64,000 bases of DNA from Halonatronomonas betaini (GCF_015666175.1 NZ_JADPIE010000001.1:129741-193740); one strand, 5' to 3'; counted from the first letter of the stretch, positions 26,053 to 35,299 are shown. Notes: generated from the letters alone by a model not told the origin. Program-made: numbers and translations.

Positions 26053-27357
26053 ATGAGGTTAAATAAGTTGCATTTATATCTGGCTGTAATTTTGGTTCTT
26101 GTTTTGTCTACAGGGGCTATAGCTAACGAGGATAAGCCAGTTATTGAACATCCAGAAGAAGTCCGGATTGATCAGGAATTTGAGGTTGAGATTTTAAATC
26201 TAGAGGCCGGTCAGGAATATCAAATTAAGCTTGCTAGTTATGATGAAGCTGACGAAAGATGGATGAATCAGAAAAAATTTGTACCAGAAAGTGAAACTTT
26301 TATTATTGAAAGAGATTCAACTATGGAATTAATTCAGCTAATGGAGCCGACAACTTCTGATTATGAAGAACCCTTTGTTCCACCAGTCGATTTTAGAGAA
26401 AGTTTTGAGACTGATATTTTGATTAAGGAAGAAGGCGAAACTATAGCAAGCTCACAAATTATTCGCTGGCTAGGTGATCCTGAAGTAGAGGAAATTAATA
26501 TTGATCATCCTGATTTAATTGGAAACTTATATAAGCCACCATCAAAAGAAGGTGTCCCAGGAGCCCTGGTCTTACATGGTTCAGAGCCTTCGCCGGCTGA
26601 TTCTCTGGCCTATATGCTTGCATCTAATGGGATAGCAACTCTGGCAATACAATATTTTGGGATGGAACCAGAAATTCCTGATGATTTAGTTGAGGTCCCA
26701 CTGGAATATATTGCGGAGGCCGGAGAGTGGATGCTTGGTCATGACTGGATTAAAGGGGATCAGCTTGGAATAATTGGTAATTCCAGAGGTGGAGAACTTG
26801 CTCTACTTGCTGCCAGTTATTTTGATATATTTGGGAGCACAGTTGTGATAGCAGGATCTGGTCTGGTATTTGAGGGAATTGCCATGGGTGCAATTTCTCC
26901 TGGAGCTGCCTGGTCTTATCAGGATGAACCAATTGATTATATAAGCTATACCAGGGATTATGAAGTAGTTCCCTCAGGTCCTATCCAGGAATTAGAGCCC
27001 TTTTATTCTGCATCCTATGAGGAGGCCACTGAAAAAGAGATCGAGCAAGCAACAGTATCGGTTGAAAATATTAATGGCCCGGTATTAATGGTTTCTGGTA
27101 AGGACGATAAAATGTGGAACTCAGTTGAACTCCAAAAATATGTTGAATTAAGGCTTGATGAATATAAACATCCCTATGAATTCAAACATTTAATATATGA
27201 AGATGCCGGTCATACTATAAGCTTTCCCTATCTGCCGACTGCAAATTTAGAAGTTTTAGGATCGTATTATATGGGAGGTAGTCAGGAAGGTTATGCCAGG
27301 GCAGATGCTGACCACTGGCCAGAAGTCTTAAGGTTTTTAAAACTTAATAACCAATAA
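26053..27357 (+). CDS. Exported BAAT-like acyl hydrolase/thioesterase, copy 1
   Basis: A 434-residue protein with a Sec signal peptide (about residues 1-25, ending AIA before NEDK). An N-terminal beta-domain (about 30-150) precedes an alpha/beta hydrolase domain, the layout of acyl-CoA thioesterase/bile acid-CoA:amino acid N-acyltransferase proteins. The nucleophile elbow is GNSRGGE (about residue 242), the acid lies near GKDDKMW and the His in AGHTISFP. Export makes an acyl-CoA substrate unlikely; an ester or a lactone is more plausible. ATG 26053 follows TGGAGG. A close paralogue starts 17 bp downstream. Confidence 0.8.
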   Translation: MRLNKLHLYLAVILVLVLSTGAIANEDKPVIEHPEEVRIDQEFEVEILNLEAGQEYQIKLASYDEADERWMNQKKFVPESETFIIERDSTMELIQLMEPTTSDYEEPFVPPVDFRESFETDILIKEEGETIASSQIIRWLGDPEVEEINIDHPDLIGNLYKPPSKEGVPGALVLHGSEPSPADSLAYMLASNGIATLAIQYFGMEPEIPDDLVEVPLEYIAEAGEWMLGHDWIKGDQLGIIGNSRGGELALLAASYFDIFGSTVVIAGSGLVFEGIAMGAISPGAAWSYQDEPIDYISYTRDYEVVPSGPIQELEPFYSASYEEATEKEIEQATVSVENINGPVLMVSGKDDKMWNSVELQKYVELRLDEYKHPYEFKHLIYEDAGHTISFPYLPTANLEVLGSYYMGGSQEGYARADADHWPEVLRFLKLNNQ

Positions 27358-27374
27358 TATAGGAGGCTAAAATA

Positions 27375-28688
27375 ATGAAAAAATTTATGCAGTCATTAAT
27401 GCTCATAATATTATTGATAAGTGTTATTATATATTTGAATTCTGGAATCCAGGCCAGCCAGGTGTCTGATCAGGTGATAATAGATCATCCAGAAGAAGTT
27501 CGGATTGATCAAGAATTTGAGGCTGAGATTTTAAATCTAAAACCTGAAAAATCATATGAATTGATAATTAGGGCAGAGGATCACCAGGGAGAAGAATGGA
27601 TTAATCAAAAAGAGTTTATACCAGAAACTGAAGATTATCTTATTGCTGAAGATAAGATGATGAAATTAATTCAGTTTATGGAACCTGAACCTGAAATTAC
27701 TGATATGTATTATCCACCAATAGATGATTTAAAAGATAGCTGGGATACTGAAATCCTGCTAAAGAAAAATAATCAGTTGGTTAAAGAGTCAGCTATTAAT
27801 AGAACTTATAGTATAGCAGATATTGAGACCAGAGAAATTAATGATGGCAGTCTGATTGGGGAACTCTTTAAGGCTCCAGATTCTGAAACTGCCCCTGGTG
27901 TTGTAGTTCTCCATGGATCCGAGGGTCAGAAAGCAAAATTAAGGGCATTAATGCTGGCTGAACATGGTTTTAATGCACTGGCGATTCAATATTTTGGCCC
28001 CCATAATGAATTACCTGACCAATTAGTTGAAGTCCCCATTGAAATTGTTGAAGATGCAGGTAACTGGCTAATAGAAAATAATTATTCAGATGGAGATCAA
28101 GTAGGCCTTTATGGGGTTTCTAAAGGTGGAGAGCTGGCTCTACTGGCAGGCAGCAAATTTGATATCTTTAAAAATGTTGTAGCTATGGTACCCAGTGGTG
28201 TAGTAATGGAAGGAAGTTCAGGCTCGGCTATTTCTCCTGGATCTTCCTGGTCATATCAGGATAAACCTCTTGACTATATTCCAAATTTAAGAGATTATGA
28301 AGTTTACAGTAATGCATATGAGCATGGATTTGCTTCCTTTTTTACAAAGGCTTTAGAGGAGGCTGATAACCAAACTGTTGATGCAGCAACTATTCAGGTT
28401 GAAAATATTGACGGCTCAATTTTAATGGTCTCAGGTGCAGATGATAAGATGTGGGATTCTGAAAAACTATTGCAGCCTGCAGAAAAAAGGCTTGAAGAAT
28501 ATGACCACCATGAGAGTTTCAGGCACTTAATTTTTGAAGAAGCCGGCCATACCATTATTACTCCATATATGCCGACAGCTAATAGAGATAAGATTGGGCA
28601 CTATATTTATGGCGGCAACCAGAAAGGCTCTGCCAGGGCAGATGCCGAACACTGGCCAGAGGTCTTAAATACTCTTAGAGGTGAATAA
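27375..28688 (+). CDS. Exported BAAT-like acyl hydrolase/thioesterase, copy 2
   Basis: A 437-residue paralogue of the preceding gene, with the same signal peptide plus beta-domain plus hydrolase layout. Shared blocks include HPEEVRIDQEFE at the mature N terminus, AISPG(A/S)(A/S)WSYQD, and SGADDKMWDSE versus SGKDDKMWNSV. The nucleophile elbow is GVSKGGELALLAG, closer to the BAAT consensus than copy 1. The tandem, head-to-tail arrangement with a 17-bp gap shows a local gene duplication with later divergence. ATG 27375 follows AGGAGG. Confidence 0.8.
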   Translation: MKKFMQSLMLIILLISVIIYLNSGIQASQVSDQVIIDHPEEVRIDQEFEAEILNLKPEKSYELIIRAEDHQGEEWINQKEFIPETEDYLIAEDKMMKLIQFMEPEPEITDMYYPPIDDLKDSWDTEILLKKNNQLVKESAINRTYSIADIETREINDGSLIGELFKAPDSETAPGVVVLHGSEGQKAKLRALMLAEHGFNALAIQYFGPHNELPDQLVEVPIEIVEDAGNWLIENNYSDGDQVGLYGVSKGGELALLAGSKFDIFKNVVAMVPSGVVMEGSSGSAISPGSSWSYQDKPLDYIPNLRDYEVYSNAYEHGFASFFTKALEEADNQTVDAATIQVENIDGSILMVSGADDKMWDSEKLLQPAEKRLEEYDHHESFRHLIFEEAGHTIITPYMPTANRDKIGHYIYGGNQKGSARADAEHWPEVLNTLRGE

Positions 28689-28702
28689 AGGGGGGATTCA
28701 TT

Positions 28703-28876
28703 ATCTTTTATAAAGATAAACAGGAGAAGTTATTTATTATTATCTTTATAATTTTAATGATTGTAACTGTCCTTTATTACTCAGGTTTAGCTGATTTAAT
28801 AATAGATTTTATCTTTGGAAATACTGAAGTCACTAATTCTATAGAATTCAGCCAGATTTTTGGTGATTTAAAATAG
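28703..28876 (+). CDS. Small single-span membrane protein with a possible ATC start
   Basis: A 57-residue frame: a charged N terminus (FYKDKQEK), one strongly hydrophobic helix (LFIIIFIILMIVTVLYY) and a short acidic tail. A GGGGGG site at 28690-28695 stands 7 bases before ATC 28703 (or 4 before ATT 28700). The frame is closed upstream by TGA at 28682 and the first ordinary start, ATG 28757, lies inside the membrane helix. It follows the hydrolase pair by 14 bp. I do not recognise the family. It may not be translated at all. Confidence 0.45.
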   Translation: MFYKDKQEKLFIIIFIILMIVTVLYYSGLADLIIDFIFGNTEVTNSIEFSQIFGDLK

Positions 28877-28906
28877 CTTAGTAATATATTAAAAGGAGAG
28901 AAACCA

Positions 28907-29081
28907 GTGGAAATAAAAATTTTAGTAGCCAATCGGGTGAATCAGAAAAAATTAATAGCTGAACATGGGATAGCATTCTGGATTAAAAAATTGTACAGGC
29001 TTTCAGGGGCAGAGATATTTACTTGATAATTGTAAGGCAGATGTTGAGATTGCAGCGGCAGGAGATATTATTTTTAATTAG
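28907..29081 (+). pseudogene. Decayed metallo-beta-lactamase-fold gene
   Basis: A normal start (AAAAGGAGAG then GTG 28907) opens a frame of 39 codons, MEIKILVANRVNQKK then AEHGIAFWI, which matches the N terminus of MBL-fold proteins of the PhnP/AIM-like group. It stops at 29024. In another frame (about 29004-29081) the C-terminal end of such a protein is readable: RYLLDNC, then VEIAAAGDI. The whole metal-binding centre between them is missing. So the gene has an internal deletion and a frame change. What remains cannot encode an enzyme. Confidence 0.6.
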
Positions 29082-29117
29082 AGCTAATTGAAGGATATCA
29101 GAGGAGGAAGAGATATT

Positions 29118-29876
29118 GTGGGATTCAATAAATTAATAGATAGTTTAGAGATAGCTGAAATTAATATTTCAGATATACCATGCATAGAAATTTCACCACC
29201 AGAATTTAAGGGTAATATAATATTTTATCACGGCTGGTCATCGAGGAAAGAAAATCAGGTTTTTAGAGGCAAAATCCTGGCCAGCCATGGCTATAGAGTG
29301 ATATTGCCAGATGCACCTTACCATGGCCAGAGAAATAAGCTTGATTTTAATTCTGGAAATGGCGAAGACTTACTGGCCAATTACTTTTTTGAAACTTTAA
29401 TTAGGTCTATCCTGGAATCTAAAAAATTAATAGACTATATAGGCAGAGATAAACCTATTATTACCGCCGGCCATTCAATGGGAGGTTTTATTGCTGCCGG
29501 TGTCTTTACAGATAACCAGGAAATCTCCAGAATGATAAATATTAATGGCTCCTCAGCCTGGCTTAAAACCAGAGATCTCTGGCTGGATGAGATTGATTTT
29601 AATCAGCCCATCAAGGATAAACTGGTTATTGATAATGTTAGCTATTCCCTTAAAGACTATGACCCCTATTATAACCTTGATAAAATCAATGATAGGCCTA
29701 TTTTGCTCCTGCATGGTGATGCTGATAGCTCTGTGTCAATAGAGGCCCAGAAAGAGTATTATCAGGCGGCTAAGGAGACATATGAGGACGAGGAGAGGAT
29801 ATCTCTGGTGTCCTATGAAAATTTAAATCATTATATAATCGATAAGATGTTAGCAGAGATAATTAACTGGTTATAA
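29118..29876 (+). CDS. Alpha/beta hydrolase
   Basis: About 252 residues of a cytoplasmic alpha/beta hydrolase (prolyl-oligopeptidase/dienelactone hydrolase-like). The oxyanion region is IIFYHGWSSRKENQ, the nucleophile elbow GHSMGGF (about residue 126), the acid in LLLHGDADSSVSIE and the His in NLNHYIID near the C terminus. The start chosen is GTG 29118, preceded by GAGGAGG; the in-frame TTG 29088 has no ribosome site. It lies directly after the MBL remnant. The substrate is unknown. Confidence 0.82.
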   Translation: MGFNKLIDSLEIAEINISDIPCIEISPPEFKGNIIFYHGWSSRKENQVFRGKILASHGYRVILPDAPYHGQRNKLDFNSGNGEDLLANYFFETLIRSILESKKLIDYIGRDKPIITAGHSMGGFIAAGVFTDNQEISRMININGSSAWLKTRDLWLDEIDFNQPIKDKLVIDNVSYSLKDYDPYYNLDKINDRPILLLHGDADSSVSIEAQKEYYQAAKETYEDEERISLVSYENLNHYIIDKMLAEIINWL

Positions 29877-30021
29877 AATCCAGTTTAACTACATTAAATT
29901 CTTTAGCCTGACTATTCTGTTAAAATAAGAAAATAGACCTGTATTTTATTAGAGCCCCTGTAATGAAATAATGGTATAATTAATTTAAGAGTTAACAAAA
30001 AATAGAATGGGGGTAATTATT

Positions 30022-30825
30022 ATGAAAAGGCTGGTAATATCAGGTTTGATTCTTTTGCTGGTCTTAGTTGTTGGTGCTCCAGTTCAGGCCAGGATTTTAA
30101 TTCCACTGGATGATTTAGAGATCTCTGAGTTTAATGAGGAAGTCGGACTTATCTGGAATGGTAATGAAGAGATGATTATTCAGAAGATGATAATTGAGAC
30201 AGGCTCATCTGGTAATTTTCTGGATTTAATGCCTCTACCAGCAGAACCAGCTTTTAATGATACCTGGAATGACAATGTTTTTTCCATTACTAGAGAAGCT
30301 TTTATTAACCGCCAGCGTGGCTTTGAACATCCAGATTACTTCTTTGCATCTCCCGGGGATTTCGCTGAGATGGAACTGATTGATCAGGAATTAGTTCATA
30401 GTAATGAGACAGAATTAGTGATTGAGGCTATTAATGATTTTTTAACAGCCAGAGATTTTAATGCTATTGAAATAACTGATACTAAAGCAGATCTTATTGA
30501 AGGTTATTTAAATAGAGATATAGAATATTTTCATTTCAGATTAATCTCTGTACCTGAGACTTTAGCCTCCAGAATAGATCACTGGCAGTTTAATTCAGAT
30601 ACTTTATTTTACCCACTGGATACTAATTTAACTGGTAATTTGCATTTTACTTTAATCCAGCCTTCACCCCATTTAAACTTTTATGATTACCATGCTACTG
30701 ACTTTATAAACTATATCCCACCAAGGCTGACAAGACCAGATACTTTAAAAGAAATTGAACCTGAACTGACAGATTTTTTTGATACTATTTTAATTTATAC
30801 ATTCTTCTGGGAGCTAAATTTATAG
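30022..30825 (+). CDS. Exported protein of unknown family (RILIPLDD paralogue 1)
   Basis: About 267 residues with a Sec signal peptide (about 1-25) and a mature N terminus ARILIPLDD. The same opening, followed by a GLxWN and an xIVQKxxxE block, recurs in the gene at 48244, as do YFxxxxxDF, YFHFRL/WFHFSI and the final YIPPR(L)T/YIPPQIT block, so the two are paralogues over their full length. The layout faintly resembles DUF2330 proteins, exported proteins of unknown function, but I could not confirm membership. ATG 30022 follows GGGGG. A terminator follows. Confidence 0.7.
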   Translation: MKRLVISGLILLLVLVVGAPVQARILIPLDDLEISEFNEEVGLIWNGNEEMIIQKMIIETGSSGNFLDLMPLPAEPAFNDTWNDNVFSITREAFINRQRGFEHPDYFFASPGDFAEMELIDQELVHSNETELVIEAINDFLTARDFNAIEITDTKADLIEGYLNRDIEYFHFRLISVPETLASRIDHWQFNSDTLFYPLDTNLTGNLHFTLIQPSPHLNFYDYHATDFINYIPPRLTRPDTLKEIEPELTDFFDTILIYTFFWELNL

Positions 30826-30837
30826 CTTAAAACTTTG

Positions 30838-30869
30838 CAAAGGGCCTGGTTGGCCCTTTGTATTTTTTA
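30838..30869 (+). terminator. Terminator
   Basis: Stem CAAAGGGCC/GGCCCTTTG of 9 bp with a 5-base loop, then TATTTTTT. Confidence 0.9.
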
Positions 30870-30928
30870 TGATATAATTATCTCACTGTAATAAATAATC
30901 TATTAAATAATGGAGTTGCATGAACTAA

Positions 30929-32617
30929 ATGAAAAAGATAAGCAAAGATTTAAATAGAATATATTTTGTTTTAGTTTTTACATTTTTAATATCAACTTTT
31001 GGTTTATTTCTGTATTACTCAATGAATAATCAGCTTAACTTTTTGCCTGTAATTATAATATTTTTAACCGGGATATATGTAGCCAGATATTTTTCAATTA
31101 AAATGATTAGACCTTTAGATAAGATTACTGTCTGGGCAGACAGGCTGGCAGATGGATATAATGAAGCCTGTCCTGTTAATCCAGGTTATGAAGAGTTAAA
31201 TACTATTTCTGATTCTTTAAAGAAGCTTGCAGAAAAGATTGAGCATAAAGAAAAAGAACTTGATCAAAAAGAGCAAGAAATAATGATTAGTTCTCAGCAG
31301 ATCAAGAGTTATAATGATGAGGTAACCAAATTAAATAAAAAGCTTGAATACAGGACATTATATGACCCTTTAACAAAGTTGCCGAATCGTCGACAGTTTA
31401 TAAACAATCTTAAAACTGAACTGCAAGCAGGCAGATCAGGGGCAGTAATTTTAATTGATCTGGATAATTTTAAAGAAGTTAACGATACTTTAGGACATGT
31501 CTATGGAGATATTCTATTAAGTCAGATTGGCAATCGCTTCCTTGATCTTAATGACAGCAATATTTTCATAGCCAGATATGGTGGAGATGAGTTTTTGATT
31601 TTATTGAAAAATGTTGTGAAAATAGACGAGGTTGAAAGATATTTAAAGTCAGTCGAAAATTGTTTGAATAGCTCATTTAATATTAATGATGATTTATTAA
31701 ATATTGAGTACAGTATAGGGATTGCGCTTTTTCCTGAAGATGCTGAAAAAACCTATGATTTAATAACCTTTGCGGATACTGCAATGCATAGGGCAAAGGG
31801 CCTTTTTGATCAGAATAAATTATATTATAATGACAGGATGTTTCAGGAGCTGATAAAAAAGAAGGAGATCCGTGAGCTATTAAAAGATGCATTAAGGAAT
31901 GATGGTTTTAAGCTTGTATATCAGCCCCAGATAAACTTAAAGTCGGGTAAAGCCGATACATTTGAAGCTTTGCTTAGATTAAAGGATGAAGATATCTCTC
32001 CTGGTGAATTTATTTCTGTTGCTGAGGAGAGTAATTTAATAATTGATATTGGTCGCTGGGTAACAGAGGCGGCAATTATTCAACTTGCAGAGTGGCAGAG
32101 TAAAGGGCTTGAGCCAAAACCAATTTCCATTAATTTTTCTGCCAAGCAGTTAAATGATTTATCCTATGTTGATTTTTTAAATGATAAACTTAAGAAACAT
32201 GGGGTGACGGCAGACCTTTTAGAGATTGAGATAACAGAGACTGTGCTGCTTGAGAAGAAGGATAAATCGATTAGTTTTTTAAATAAATTAAAAAAGTCAG
32301 GTGTTAAGATCTCCCTTGATGACTTTGGAACAGGATATTCTTCATTAAGCTATTTAACCTATATTGAACTTGATAAGATTAAATTTGATCGGTCTTTAAA
32401 TCATAAATTCTTACAGGATAATTATACAGATACCATGGCAGGTTTGATTTCTTTATTTCATAGCATGAATTTAGTTGTTGTTGCTGAAGGTATTGAAGAG
32501 AAGGAAAATTTCCAAAAGTTATCTGATAGGGGCTGTGATTATATTCAGGGCTATTTATTTAGCCGACCGGTTAGTCCAGCAGCTATCGAAAAGATATATG
32601 ATCATAATTTTATTTAA
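30929..32617 (+). CDS. Membrane-bound GGDEF-EAL cyclic di-GMP protein
   Basis: A 562-residue inner-membrane protein. Two membrane helices (about 10-30 and 35-55) lead into a HAMP-like linker and a coiled coil (about 90-140), then a GGDEF domain with intact RYGGDEFLILL (about residue 218) and an EAL domain with FEALLRL (about 345) and DDFGTGYSS (about 465). Both enzyme signatures are complete, so it may make and degrade c-di-GMP. There is no sizeable extracytoplasmic sensor domain. ATG 30929 follows TGGAG. A bidirectional terminator separates it from the converging gene. Confidence 0.93.
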   Translation: MKKISKDLNRIYFVLVFTFLISTFGLFLYYSMNNQLNFLPVIIIFLTGIYVARYFSIKMIRPLDKITVWADRLADGYNEACPVNPGYEELNTISDSLKKLAEKIEHKEKELDQKEQEIMISSQQIKSYNDEVTKLNKKLEYRTLYDPLTKLPNRRQFINNLKTELQAGRSGAVILIDLDNFKEVNDTLGHVYGDILLSQIGNRFLDLNDSNIFIARYGGDEFLILLKNVVKIDEVERYLKSVENCLNSSFNINDDLLNIEYSIGIALFPEDAEKTYDLITFADTAMHRAKGLFDQNKLYYNDRMFQELIKKKEIRELLKDALRNDGFKLVYQPQINLKSGKADTFEALLRLKDEDISPGEFISVAEESNLIIDIGRWVTEAAIIQLAEWQSKGLEPKPISINFSAKQLNDLSYVDFLNDKLKKHGVTADLLEIEITETVLLEKKDKSISFLNKLKKSGVKISLDDFGTGYSSLSYLTYIELDKIKFDRSLNHKFLQDNYTDTMAGLISLFHSMNLVVVAEGIEEKENFQKLSDRGCDYIQGYLFSRPVSPAAIEKIYDHNFI

Positions 32618-32620
32618 TGA

Positions 32621-32652
32621 AAAAGACCTCTACAATTTTGTAGAGGTCTTAT
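32621..32652. terminator. Bidirectional terminator
   Basis: A 12-bp perfect stem AAGACCTCTACA/TGTAGAGGTCTT between two convergent genes, with a T-run on the minus strand reading (TTTTTCA). Confidence 0.88.
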
Positions 32653-32660
32653 TGTTAGTC

Positions 32661-33176
32661 TTAAATATGATTTATTATTTCTTTATCATTTAAGTCATAG
32701 AATGATAAATTAATATCTGATTCTGCCAATAATTTTTTTATTTCCTCAATGAATATTCCAGACTCATTTTTTACTTCAACAGATTTTTGTATGACTGATA
32801 AATTTTTTCTGCCTTCAATATTTCCTCCCCAGTTCTTTTCAGAACAAGTTTTATTGATTCCACAAGTGGGACTCATATCTTTTCCAATAATCCCGATAAT
32901 ATCAATGTTGTTATTGATATATTCTTTTATTCTATTTAGATATGGTATAAAAAGGTTTCGGCATTGTTCTCGGTAAAAGGGATTGTCGAATTGTTCTTTA
33001 ACATGACCCCAGCGATTTAATCCAAAACAATTTAATTCTGGACATGGCAGTTGTATTATATTAACATTATTTTCAATTAGACTTTTAGTTAGTTCTCTAG
33101 ATTTATTTACATTATTACCTAAACCTTTTATTATTGATTCTGTATTTAAAATGCAATGAACTGTTAAGACAATCAT
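32661..33176 (-). CDS. TudS-related (DUF523-like) Fe-S protein
   Basis: A 171-residue cytoplasmic protein. HCILN at residues 7-11, LPCPELNCFG (about 43-52) and GKDMSPTCGINKTC (about 98-111) place cysteines as in DUF523/TudS thiouracil desulfurases, where three Cys hold a [4Fe-4S] cluster that takes sulfur from the substrate. The sequence diverges from classical TudS and looks like the CD3072-type branch. ATG 33176 is two bases after the stop of the binding-protein gene, so it is the last gene of that ABC operon. Why a desulfidase-like protein is coupled to a transporter is unknown. Confidence 0.72.
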   Translation of the reverse strand: MIVLTVHCILNTESIIKGLGNNVNKSRELTKSLIENNVNIIQLPCPELNCFGLNRWGHVKEQFDNPFYREQCRNLFIPYLNRIKEYINNNIDIIGIIGKDMSPTCGINKTCSEKNWGGNIEGRKNLSVIQKSVEVKNESGIFIEEIKKLLAESDINLSFYDLNDKEIINHI

Positions 33177-33178
33177 AA

Positions 33179-34447
33179 TTACTGTCCAAATGCTCTCATT
33201 GCTTCGTCTAATTCTTGCCTGGCTCTATCTCTGGCATCGTCTAAAGCTTCTTGAACATCTCTATTTTCTTTAACTATTTCTTCTAATGCTTGCTGCATAT
33301 TGCTATGAATTGAATAACCGTTTAAAACTTTTGGATCCTGATAACCATAAGGGAATTGTTTCATGGCATTTCCTTTTGCAGGATTATCTTCAAGATACTC
33401 AACAAAATCTGGAGAGTCTGCAGCAGAATAGGTTAGTGGAAGATATCCAGAATTTGTACCCCAATCAACTGTGACATCTTCTCTAAACCAGTATTTAATA
33501 AATTCCCATGCAGCTGCTTTTTGCTCTTCGGTAGATGTATTGTACATTGCTATATCAGTACCTGAAAATAACGCAGCTTTTCTTTCTCCTTTAGGTAATA
33601 CAGCTGTATCCCAATTTACATTATATTCTTCAGCTGCTTCTTTTATATATGGTAAATGTGAAGTTGAAGAAAAACCGATTGCTACCTCTTCTCTTACAAA
33701 TGGTCCTGACATATAGCCGTCTTCCTCTGCAATCATAGCATAACCATCATTTATTAAACCTGTTAGAAATTCATATGCCTTAACGCCTTCTTTTTCATTA
33801 AATTTAATTTTATCATTTTCTTCATCAATTAACTCACCGCCTGCCTGTTCAACCCAGAAACTAGAATCAATACCTACGCTCTGATTAAAAGCAATTCCCT
33901 TTATATCATCATTAGTAAGTTTTTTAGCTTTTTCTTTTAATTCATCCCAGTTACCAGGTACTTCAAGACCATGTTTTTCAAACATATCTTTATTGTAGAA
34001 CATTAAATATCCACCTTTATTAAATGGCAGGGAGTAATGGTTATCGTTCCATATGCCGTCGTTTCTGAAGAATTCAGGGATATCTTCCCATTCTTCTGTA
34101 GTAAAACCTATTTCCTCATCAAAAATGTAAGGAGTTAAATCTTCAACAAAATCATTCATTATATAAGCTGTAAGTCTATTAGGGTAGATTTGTGTTAAAG
34201 TAGGTAACTGATTGGCCTGGGCAGCACCTGAAAGTTTTTCGAATAAGTCACGATAATGCCCCTGAAATATCGGAGTAATTTCAATGCTGTCATTTTCTTC
34301 ATTAAACTGTTCGACTAATTCTTCTAGTATCTCACCATTCGCACCTGACATGGCATGCCAGAATTCAAATTCTACTACATCTGCTGAAACTGTACCTGAT
34401 GTCAATAAAAACATAAAAATTAAACTTAGTAATACTAATTTTTTCAT
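33179..34447 (-). CDS. ABC transporter solute-binding protein, UgpB-like (second system)
   Basis: A 422-residue exported protein of solute-binding family 1. The signal peptide (about 1-22) ends VSA before DVVEFEFWH, again without a lipobox Cys. FWHAMSGANGEILEEL and the following NEENDSIEITPIFQGHYRDLF resemble UgpB and the copy at 13723, but the rest has diverged, so the ligand may be a different glycerophosphoryl compound or a sugar. ATG 34447 follows TAGGAGG. Gene order (permease, permease, binding protein, TudS-like) differs from the first ugp operon. Confidence 0.82.
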   Translation of the reverse strand: MKKLVLLSLIFMFLLTSGTVSADVVEFEFWHAMSGANGEILEELVEQFNEENDSIEITPIFQGHYRDLFEKLSGAAQANQLPTLTQIYPNRLTAYIMNDFVEDLTPYIFDEEIGFTTEEWEDIPEFFRNDGIWNDNHYSLPFNKGGYLMFYNKDMFEKHGLEVPGNWDELKEKAKKLTNDDIKGIAFNQSVGIDSSFWVEQAGGELIDEENDKIKFNEKEGVKAYEFLTGLINDGYAMIAEEDGYMSGPFVREEVAIGFSSTSHLPYIKEAAEEYNVNWDTAVLPKGERKAALFSGTDIAMYNTSTEEQKAAAWEFIKYWFREDVTVDWGTNSGYLPLTYSAADSPDFVEYLEDNPAKGNAMKQFPYGYQDPKVLNGYSIHSNMQQALEEIVKENRDVQEALDDARDRARQELDEAMRAFGQ

Positions 34448-34483
34448 TTTTTATTCCTCCTAGTGTATTTTATTGAATAAGGG

Positions 34484-35299
34484 TTAACCCTTAATTCCTT
34501 GATTTGATGAAACACCTTTAATTATTTCTTTTTGAGCAACTATATAAACAATAATGATGGGTAGTATTATTATTGTTGAGTAAGCCATTAAAAGTTCATA
34601 ATTAGAACCAGCTTCAGTCATGAAAGAAGCTAAGCCGACTGGTAATGTTCTCATCTCTGGAGTATTTGTTACTAAAAGAGGCCATAGAAAAGCATTCCAA
34701 TTGTATATTATTTTTAATAAGGCTATTGATACAAGTGCTGGTTTAGATAAAGGAACTAATATTTTCCATAGAAACATAAAATCTTTACAACCATCTATTT
34801 TGGCTGATTCATATAACTCAATAGGTATTGATAAAAATTGTTGTTTTAATAAAAAGATAGCAAAAACACCTATTAACCAGGGTACTATTAAGGCCTGATA
34901 TCTATTTAGCCAGTTTAATTGAGCTAGTGTTACAAAATTAGGTATCATTAAAATTTCTCCTGGGACCATCATCGTAGATAAGAATATTACAAATAAAATA
35001 TCTCTTCCCCAGAATTTAATATATGTAAAAGCAAAAGCAGCTAAAATTGAAGTAATTAAAGTGCCTATTGTGACTGATAGAGCAACTATTGTACTATTAA
35101 ATAAATATCTTATAATAGGTACTTGTTCTTGAATAATTAAAAAATTTTGCCATTGTGGATCAGCTGGTAAGAATCTGGGAGGCATTAAGTATACTTCTCC
35201 AGATGTTTTAAGAGCTGTCGTAAGCATCCAGATAAATGGAAGTAATGTAATAATAGCACCAGAAATAATAATTAAGTAGATTAAAAACCTTTTTATCAA
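34484..35299 (-). CDS. ABC transporter permease, UgpE/MalG-like
   Basis: About 271 residues with six predicted membrane helices. The coupling loop is ESAKIDGCKDFMFLWKILVPLSKPA (about residues 165-190), followed by IIYNWNAFLWPLLV. The start is TTG 35299, eight bases after AGGAGG; the GTG at 35308 abuts that site. It works with the permease at 35323 and the binding protein at 33179. No ATPase is present in the operon. Confidence 0.85.
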   Translation of the reverse strand: MIKRFLIYLIIISGAIITLLPFIWMLTTALKTSGEVYLMPPRFLPADPQWQNFLIIQEQVPIIRYLFNSTIVALSVTIGTLITSILAAFAFTYIKFWGRDILFVIFLSTMMVPGEILMIPNFVTLAQLNWLNRYQALIVPWLIGVFAIFLLKQQFLSIPIELYESAKIDGCKDFMFLWKILVPLSKPALVSIALLKIIYNWNAFLWPLLVTNTPEMRTLPVGLASFMTEAGSNYELLMAYSTIIILPIIIVYIVAQKEIIKGVSSNQGIKG

